Origin: a virus
Length of the DNA stretch: 21,133 nucleotides
Direction: 5' to 3' (one strand)
IMG/VR virus record: IMGVR_UViG_3300027704_000200
Coordinates: 1 to 21,133 of that record
The notes below the pieces were generated by a model. That model made no database searches and had not been told where the DNA came from. It saw nothing but the letters and a program-made list of their open reading frames with translations. Position 1 is the first letter of the stretch. Every line of letters begins with the position of its first letter. This document shows, in pieces, positions 15,736 through 21,133 of the stretch. The position numbers and the translations under genes were made by a program.

Positions 15736-15769
15736 AAATAATAATTATTAACAATTAAATTAAATTAAC

Positions 15770-16039
15770 ATGAGTGAAGTAAAAACAATGAACACAAAAG
15801 AAAACAAGATTACCGCTGAGCAATTAGAAAAGGTAACATCATTACAAACGGAATTACAAAAGTATTGTGCTAGCATCGGCGGAATGGAAGTTCAAAAAGC
15901 TAAAGCTATTTACCAAGTAAATATGCTTGAAAATGAAATGGACGAATTCAAAAAATCTATTGAAGAAGAGTATGGCCCTATAAATATAGATTTATCTAAT
16001 GGTAATTACGAGGTAATAGAACCAAAAGAAAAAGAATAA
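15770..16039 (+). CDS. Hypothetical coiled-coil protein
   Basis: An 89-residue charged protein with a probable coiled coil at about 18-65 (LEKVTSLQTELQKYCASI and VNMLENEMDEFKKSIEEEYG), followed by a short strand region ending in EPKEKE. The ATG at 15770 comes after a 34-base AT-rich gap (15736-15769) made of AATTAA repeats, which shows no clear promoter or hairpin. A second in-frame ATG lies 6 codons on (15788). Function unknown. Confidence 0.65.
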   Translation: MSEVKTMNTKENKITAEQLEKVTSLQTELQKYCASIGGMEVQKAKAIYQVNMLENEMDEFKKSIEEEYGPINIDLSNGNYEVIEPKEKE

Positions 16040-16043
16040 GGAC

Positions 16044-16271
16044 ATGGAAAATATTATAAGAAAAATTAGTATCGGAGCCGATTATAAAAATGAAGCTATG
16101 CATTACAGTGTTAAGCAAACAGTTTATGGTGGTCACGAAATTTCTCATATAATATTCGAGAAGTCTGACAATTCTTATAATATATTTATAAAAAAAGTAG
16201 ATGAGGTAATGCCATGGAAGAAGTTTAATTCTAACATGGCAATATCCGTTGAGTATGACTTGGAATATTAA
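16044..16271 (+). CDS. Hypothetical protein
   Basis: A 75-residue protein starting MENIIRKISIGADYKNEAMH, with a beta-rich middle (YGGHEISHIIFEKSDNSYNI) and ending NMAISVEYDLEY. I do not recognise it. The start is 4 bases after the upstream stop, and its TAA overlaps the ATG of the tandem-GroES gene (TAATG), so the two are probably coupled in translation. Confidence 0.6.
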   Translation: MENIIRKISIGADYKNEAMHYSVKQTVYGGHEISHIIFEKSDNSYNIFIKKVDEVMPWKKFNSNMAISVEYDLEY

Positions 16272-16876
16272 TGAGGAGCATATATGATTTTATCATACGT
16301 CCAGTTGGAGAAAGGTATGATAATAAAGTTAAGGTTGGAGAGCAAACCCTTATAACAAATAGCTCTATAGAAAGTTTTAAACACGTTAACAATATAGCTG
16401 AAGTGGTGGAAACACCCGTAGCATTTGCAACACCTATAAAAAAAGGTGACTTAATAATTGTGCATCACAATGTGTTTAGAGTGTTTTATGATATGAAAGG
16501 AATTAAAAAGAACAGTAGGTCATTCTTAAAAGATGATCTTTTTATGTGCGCTATAGATCAAGTGTACTTATATAAAAAAGATAAATCTTGGAATTCATTT
16601 GGAGATAGGTGCTTTGTTGCTCCTGTTAAAAATAAAGACCTTTTAAGCAGTCAAAAAACTGCAGATCTTATTGGTATACTTAAAATAGGTAATAACTCCT
16701 TAAAGGAGTCTGGAATCAACCCAGGAGACATAATTGGATTTACACCTAATAGCGAATGGGAATTTGTTATAGACAATCAGATTATGTACTGTATGAAATC
16801 AAATGATATTGTTATAAAGTATGAGCTCAATAGAAACGAAGAAGAGTATAATAGCCGCTGGGCGGGAAGCAATTAA
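16271..16876 (+). CDS. Tandem double GroES-like (Cpn10) protein
   Basis: A 201-residue protein that reads as two Cpn10-like folds in a row. Domain 1 (about 4-102): YDFIIRPVGERY, a mobile-loop-like GEQTLITNSS (23-32), NIAEVVETP, PIKKGDLIIVHHNVF (56-70) and SFLKDDLFMCAIDQVYLYK, which parallels the GroES ending DDILAVV. Domain 2 (about 109-187): FGDRCFVAPVK, LIGILKIGN, GINPGDIIGFTPNSEWEFVI, then MKSNDIVIKYE. Domain 2 has a much shorter loop where the mobile loop would be. It overlaps its upstream neighbour by 1 base and the downstream gene by 56. Family assignment is by pattern and should be tested by structure. Chloroplast Cpn20 is a known double-Cpn10 of similar size. Confidence 0.65.
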   Translation: MRSIYDFIIRPVGERYDNKVKVGEQTLITNSSIESFKHVNNIAEVVETPVAFATPIKKGDLIIVHHNVFRVFYDMKGIKKNSRSFLKDDLFMCAIDQVYLYKKDKSWNSFGDRCFVAPVKNKDLLSSQKTADLIGILKIGNNSLKESGINPGDIIGFTPNSEWEFVIDNQIMYCMKSNDIVIKYELNRNEEEYNSRWAGSN

Positions 16877-17093
16877 AGAATTAGTAAAGGTAGCGAAAGA
16901 AAAGATCGTTGACTCAGAAGAAGATATATCAGCTGACAGACTTAAAAACGCTGCCGCTACTAAAAAGCTTTGCATATTTGATGCTTTCGAAATATTAAAT
17001 AGAATTCAGGAAGAGGAAAGTATGATAGCTGAATCCACATCTGATTCTAATAAACCAGTTTTTAAAGGCTTTGCCGAGGGGAGATCTAAATAA
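16821..17093 (+). CDS. Small protein before TerL, possible small terminase subunit
   Basis: A 90-residue, mostly helical protein: KKSIIAAGREAIKELVKVAK, then ISADRLKNAAATKKLCIFDA and FEILNRIQEEES, with a polar tail ending FKGFAEGRSK. Similar short helical proteins with an ADR.K.AA.AKK..FDA.EIL pattern occur before large terminases in marine phages; they may be the small subunit, but this one lacks a clear helix-turn-helix. The start lies inside the previous gene (56-base overlap in another frame) because no later ATG gives the conserved part. Its TAA overlaps the terL ATG. Confidence 0.6.
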   Translation: MSSIETKKSIIAAGREAIKELVKVAKEKIVDSEEDISADRLKNAAATKKLCIFDAFEILNRIQEEESMIAESTSDSNKPVFKGFAEGRSK

Positions 17094-19303
17094 TGGCATA
17101 CGAACAACAACTATATACAATAGTCAAAGACTATATAAAGCCTCATGCGATTAAAAAAAAGAATCGTTATGCAAAATGGGTGTATGGCTATGACAAAGAT
17201 TACGATTTAGTCGTAATAAGTAAAACAGGTAAGATAGGAGATATATATCTTATAGGTGATTTACACATTGCTTTACCTAAAGTTGAAAACTCAAAAGATC
17301 TTGGAGGAAACAAATGGTCAGCAAGTGAGTACCCTAAAGAATTAAGTAAAATAAAAAGTGAAGCGGACTGGTTAAAATACCCTAATGGCTTTCAAGAAAA
17401 ATGGCATCCTTATATAGATGAAGAATTTAATAGAAGAGAAGAAGGTTACTGGTTTATTAATAAAGGGGTGGATACTTATATTACTGGTACTCATTACATG
17501 TATCTGCAATGGTCAAAGATTGATGTTGGGAAGCCAGACTTTCGGGAAGCAAACAGATTATTCTTTATATTCTGGGAGGCTTGCAAAGCAGACGGCAGAT
17601 GTTACGGTATGTCATATCTCAAGAACAGACGTTCGGGATTTTCATTCATGGCATCAGGTGAAACAGTTAACCTGGCCACAATATCAAGTGATTCACGATT
17701 CGGCATTTTGTCCAAATCTGGGGCCGATGCTAAAAAAATGTTTACCGACAAGGTTGTACCCATTAGTGTTAACTACCCGTTCTTTTTTAAGCCTATCCAA
17801 GATGGTATGGATAGACCCAAGACCGAATTAGCTTATAGAGTACCTGCATCAAAGTTTACAAGACGAAAATTAGATGACAACAATGTTGCTGAAGACCTTG
17901 CTGGATTGGATACAACTATTGACTGGAAGAACACAGGTGATAACAGTTATGATGGGGAAAAGCTAAAGCTATTAGTTCACGATGAAAGTGGCAAATGGGA
18001 AAGACCAACAAACATACTTAATAACTGGAGAGTTACAAAAACTTGTTTAAGATTAGGTAGTAGAATCGTAGGTAAATGTATGATGGGATCAACATCTAAT
18101 GCCTTAGACAAAGGTGGTAAAAACTTTAAGAAATTATATAATGGATCGGACGCATCAACTAGAAACAAGAATGGTCAAACTAAAACGGGGCTATACAAAC
18201 TTTTTATTCCTATGGAATGGAATTATGAGGGTTTTATTGATCAGTATGGCTATCCTGTGTTTGATGTTCCAAAAAAAGAAACGATAGGACCTCACGGAAG
18301 TATTATTGAAGAAGGAGTTATAGAGCATTGGGAGAATGAAGTAGAAGGATTAAAAGACGATCCTGACGCTTTAAATGAATATTACAGGCAGTTTCCAAGA
18401 ACAGAAGCTCACGCTTTTAGAGATGAATCTAAACAATCTTTATTTAACTTAACAAAAATCTATCAACAAATAGATTATAATGATGAGTTAAAAAATAATA
18501 CAATGGTTACACAAGGTAACTTTCAATGGGAAAACGGTATTAAAGATTCAAGAGTAATGTTCTATCCGAATAAAGACGGTAGGTTTTATGTTACATGGAT
18601 TCCTAATAAAGAACAACAAAACAATATAATAATAAAGAATGGAAACAAATATCCTGGAAATGAACACATGGGAGCATTTGGCTGTGACAGCTATGATATT
18701 AGTGGTGTTGTTGGCGGCGGGGGTTCTAATGGCGCATTACACGGATTAACTAAGTTTTCAATGGAAGACGCACCTCCTAATCATTTCTTTTTAGAATATA
18801 TAGCTAGGCCTTCTACGGCTGAAATGTTTTTTGAGGATGTACTAATGGCTTGCGTGTTTTATGGTATGCCTATACTTTGCGAAAATAACAAACCTCGATT
18901 GCTTTATTATTTAAAGCGTAGAGGATACAGAGGTTTTAGTATCAATAGACCTGATAAAACTTATAATAAATTATCTTTATCCGAACGAGAGGTTGGGGGA
19001 ATACCAAATTCAAGTGAAGATATAAAACAAGCACACGCTTCCGCTATTGAAACTTATATAGAGGATTTTGTAGGCGTAACTAAAGAAGGATATGGAGATG
19101 TTTATCTTCAGAGAACACTAGAAGATTGGGCTAAGTTTGATATAAACAATCGAACAAAACATGATGCTTCCATAAGTTCAGGACTAGCTTTAATGGCTTG
19201 TAACAAACATAGATACAGCCCTAAAGGAGCTATAGCAGTTAAGAAAATTAACTTAGGTTTTAAAAAATACAACAACGAAGGGACCACTTCAAAAATAATG
19301 TAA
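17093..19303 (+). CDS. terL: Large terminase subunit
   Basis: A 736-residue two-domain packaging motor: an ATPase that pumps DNA into the prohead and a nuclease that cuts the genome. ATPase: deviant Walker A KNRRSGFS (177-184), Walker B LLVHDE (293-298) with catalytic Glu298, and motif III-like MMGSTSN (330-336). Nuclease, RNase H fold: GCDSYD with Asp532, LCENN with Glu597, and KHDASISSGLALMA with Asp691. All three acids are present, so both activities should be intact. The N-terminal 160 residues form a long extension. It starts at a TAATG overlap, and portal follows 3 bases after its stop. Confidence 0.92.
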   Translation: MAYEQQLYTIVKDYIKPHAIKKKNRYAKWVYGYDKDYDLVVISKTGKIGDIYLIGDLHIALPKVENSKDLGGNKWSASEYPKELSKIKSEADWLKYPNGFQEKWHPYIDEEFNRREEGYWFINKGVDTYITGTHYMYLQWSKIDVGKPDFREANRLFFIFWEACKADGRCYGMSYLKNRRSGFSFMASGETVNLATISSDSRFGILSKSGADAKKMFTDKVVPISVNYPFFFKPIQDGMDRPKTELAYRVPASKFTRRKLDDNNVAEDLAGLDTTIDWKNTGDNSYDGEKLKLLVHDESGKWERPTNILNNWRVTKTCLRLGSRIVGKCMMGSTSNALDKGGKNFKKLYNGSDASTRNKNGQTKTGLYKLFIPMEWNYEGFIDQYGYPVFDVPKKETIGPHGSIIEEGVIEHWENEVEGLKDDPDALNEYYRQFPRTEAHAFRDESKQSLFNLTKIYQQIDYNDELKNNTMVTQGNFQWENGIKDSRVMFYPNKDGRFYVTWIPNKEQQNNIIIKNGNKYPGNEHMGAFGCDSYDISGVVGGGGSNGALHGLTKFSMEDAPPNHFFLEYIARPSTAEMFFEDVLMACVFYGMPILCENNKPRLLYYLKRRGYRGFSINRPDKTYNKLSLSEREVGGIPNSSEDIKQAHASAIETYIEDFVGVTKEGYGDVYLQRTLEDWAKFDINNRTKHDASISSGLALMACNKHRYSPKGAIAVKKINLGFKKYNNEGTTSKIM

Positions 19304-19306
19304 TAA

Positions 19307-21133
19307 ATGAATGTAAGCACAAACAGTAATAGTCCATTTCCAGATCAAGTAGTAAGCGACGCAGAAAAAGCTACTATGGAATATGGGCTTCAAGTCAGTA
19401 GGGCTATTGAGCAAGAGTGGTTTAATTATGGAGGAAGTGGATCCAACAGATACGCTTCTAACTGGAATAACTTTCATAACCTTAGGTTATATGCTCGTGG
19501 AGAACAAAGCGTACAAAAGTATAAAGACGAGTTAGCTATTAATGGTGACTTATCTTATCTTAATTTAGATTGGAAACCTGTGCCAATACTTTCAAAGTTT
19601 TCAAATATAGTTGCAAATGGTATTACTCAAAAGCAATATGATATTACATCGTATGCTCAAGATCCAGAGTCTTTGCAAAAAAGAACAGAATATGCTTCAA
19701 ACATATTGTTTGACATGAATACCAAAGAAGATCAAGCAATAGCGTCTGAATTAATAGGTGTTTCTTTTAAAAAATCAACAATACCCAATGAGGAATTGCC
19801 GGAGACTTTAGAGGAAAGAGATTTGCACATGCAACTAAGTTACAAGCAAGCTATAGAAATAGCAGAAGAAGAAGCTATTAATACTGTGTTAGCTACAAAT
19901 GAGTTTGATTTAACTAAAGCAAGAGTTAATCAAGATTTGGTTAATATAGGTATAGGAATAACTAAAACTTCATTTAATCCAGCCGAAGGTATTGTTGTTA
20001 AGTATGTTGATCCCGCTTATTGTGTTTGGTCTTATACTGAAGATCCAAACTTTGATGACATATATTACGTAGGAGAAGTTAAATCCATAACTATACCAGA
20101 ACTTAAAAAAGAATTTCCTCACATTTCTGACGAGGAACTAGAAAGAATCCAAAAATCACCAGGTAACCGTAGGCTTATACGAGGCTTTGAAAACTACGAT
20201 TACAATACCGTTCAAGTGATGTACTTTGAGTACAAGACTTATACTGATCAAGTTTTTAAAATAAAGAAAACTGATAACGGATTAGAAAAAGCTATTGAAA
20301 AAACAGATGCATTTAATCCCCCGGCAAATGATAACTTTGATAGAGTATCAAGATCAATTGAAGTTTTATACGAAGGAGCTAAGGTTGTTGGATCAGATAT
20401 GATGCTTAAATGGGAAATGTCTGAAAACATGACAAGACCAATGGCTGACACTACTCGTGTTGAAATGAGTTATTCATTGTGTGCACCAAGAATGTATAAA
20501 GGGGTTATACAATCGCTTATAAGTAAGTGTATAGGTTTTGCAGATGTAATACAGCTTACTCATTTAAAGATGCAACAAGTGTTATCTAGAATGGTTCCAG
20601 ATGGTATATTTTTAGATATGGATGGCTTAGCTGAAGTTGATTTAGGTAACGGTACAAATTACAATCCAGCGGAAGCATTAAACATGTATTTTCAAACGGG
20701 TTCTGTTGTAGGTAGATCATTAACACAAGATGGCGACATGAATAGAGGTAAAGTTCCTATTCAGGAATTGTCTTCATCTAGCGGTATTGGCAAAATACAA
20801 GCTTTAATTACAGCATATAATTATAACATGCAAATGATTAGAGATGTAACAGGTTTAAACGAAGCTCGCGATGGAGCGATGCCAGATCCAAACGCTTTAG
20901 TTGGTTTACAAAAAATGGCAGCTAATGCATCTAATACGGCTACTAAGCATATACAAGATGCTAGTATTTATTTGGCGCTAAACACTTGTGAAAATATATC
21001 TTTAAAAATTGCAGATGTTTTAAACTTTCCGCTTACTAAAAATTCTTTAATGAATAGTATATCTACATTTAATGTAGAAACCCTTAAAGAAATTGAAAAG
21101 CTTAATCTACATGATTTTGGTATATTCTTAGAA
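19307..21133 (+). CDS. Portal protein, 3' partial
   Basis: An open frame of 609 codons with no stop, running off the right edge. It begins MNVSTNSNSPFPDQVVSDAE. The segment LYARGEQSVQKYKDELAING, then DWKPVPILSKFSNIVANGI (about 88-106), and the late block TGLNEARDGAMPDPNALVGL (515-534) followed by KMAANASNTATKHI match portal proteins of Bacteroidota-infecting phages. Portals form the dodecameric ring at the capsid vertex through which TerL threads DNA. It directly follows terL (3-base gap), the usual order. An acidic helical insert lies near residues 160-205 (ELPETLEERD, AIEIAEEEAI). Confidence 0.85.
   Translation, partial: MNVSTNSNSPFPDQVVSDAEKATMEYGLQVSRAIEQEWFNYGGSGSNRYASNWNNFHNLRLYARGEQSVQKYKDELAINGDLSYLNLDWKPVPILSKFSNIVANGITQKQYDITSYAQDPESLQKRTEYASNILFDMNTKEDQAIASELIGVSFKKSTIPNEELPETLEERDLHMQLSYKQAIEIAEEEAINTVLATNEFDLTKARVNQDLVNIGIGITKTSFNPAEGIVVKYVDPAYCVWSYTEDPNFDDIYYVGEVKSITIPELKKEFPHISDEELERIQKSPGNRRLIRGFENYDYNTVQVMYFEYKTYTDQVFKIKKTDNGLEKAIEKTDAFNPPANDNFDRVSRSIEVLYEGAKVVGSDMMLKWEMSENMTRPMADTTRVEMSYSLCAPRMYKGVIQSLISKCIGFADVIQLTHLKMQQVLSRMVPDGIFLDMDGLAEVDLGNGTNYNPAEALNMYFQTGSVVGRSLTQDGDMNRGKVPIQELSSSSGIGKIQALITAYNYNMQMIRDVTGLNEARDGAMPDPNALVGLQKMAANASNTATKHIQDASIYLALNTCENISLKIADVLNFPLTKNSLMNSISTFNVETLKEIEKLNLHDFGIFLE

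Noticed and set aside
16695-16709. Inverted repeat ACTCCTT-A-AAGGAGT
   Set aside because: Seven-base arms with a one-base centre cannot form a normal hairpin, there is no T tract, and it is within coding sequence.
17418-17831. 137-codon + strand frame inside terL
   Set aside because: It lies wholly within the large terminase between the N-terminal extension and the ATPase motifs, which are in another frame. The protein has no coherent motif.
1-21133. tRNA genes, CRISPR arrays, insertion sequences or integrase
   Set aside because: I saw no cloverleaf-like stretch, no regular repeat-spacer array, and no transposase or integrase motif. The window is filled with late phage genes.

Overview
The window is a dense, one-directional stretch of a tailed bacteriophage genome. 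Every convincing gene lies on the + strand. Gaps are mostly under 70 bases and no stretch over 300 bases lacks a gene. The DNA is AT-rich, with ATA, TTA and AGA codons common. Starts are preceded by A/T-rich or A/C-rich sequence rather than a Shine-Dalgarno motif, and many genes are joined by TAATG or ATGA overlaps. The tail-fibre style, the spike proteins and the SD-less starts together suggest a marine Bacteroidota (Flavobacteriia-type) host. That host call is inference, not proof.

Layout. 1-3503: the 3' end of one fibre-like protein, then an 872-residue fibre with six GIGTT repeats. 3520-3885: a small conserved phage protein. 3945-6194: a phage chaperonin module, groEL then groES, followed by a winged-helix-like gene that overlaps groES by 4 bases. 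6197-7009: two small unknowns and an M15-type endolysin. 7012-8017: five very small Lys-rich basic proteins, three of them under 50 residues. 8041-8997: a polar, probably disordered protein and a small Ala/Thr-rich protein. Both have an unusual leader with a 6-base period, and the second is followed by a clear rho-independent terminator. 9049-10176: an HExxH protein, a GTA-type holin, a spike-base-like protein and a 51-residue protein. 10179-15365: three tandem paralogous spike proteins with carbohydrate-binding-like and LamG-like regions. 15370-17093: small accessory genes, including a 201-residue protein that reads as two GroES-like folds in tandem. 17093-21133: large terminase and the first 609 codons of the portal protein, which runs off the window.

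How it fits together. TerL, the probable small terminase and the portal form the packaging motor. The basic proteins could condense or accompany the packaged DNA. The fibres and spikes form the adsorption apparatus. The endolysin and holin lyse the cell. The phage GroEL/GroES, and possibly the tandem-GroES protein, would fold virion proteins. The most interesting feature is this chaperonin set: a GroEL with altered apical residues and no GGM tail, a normal-size GroES, and a separate double-Cpn10 protein about 10.5 kb away beside the terminase. The second is the hexamer-phased leader in front of two neighbouring genes.
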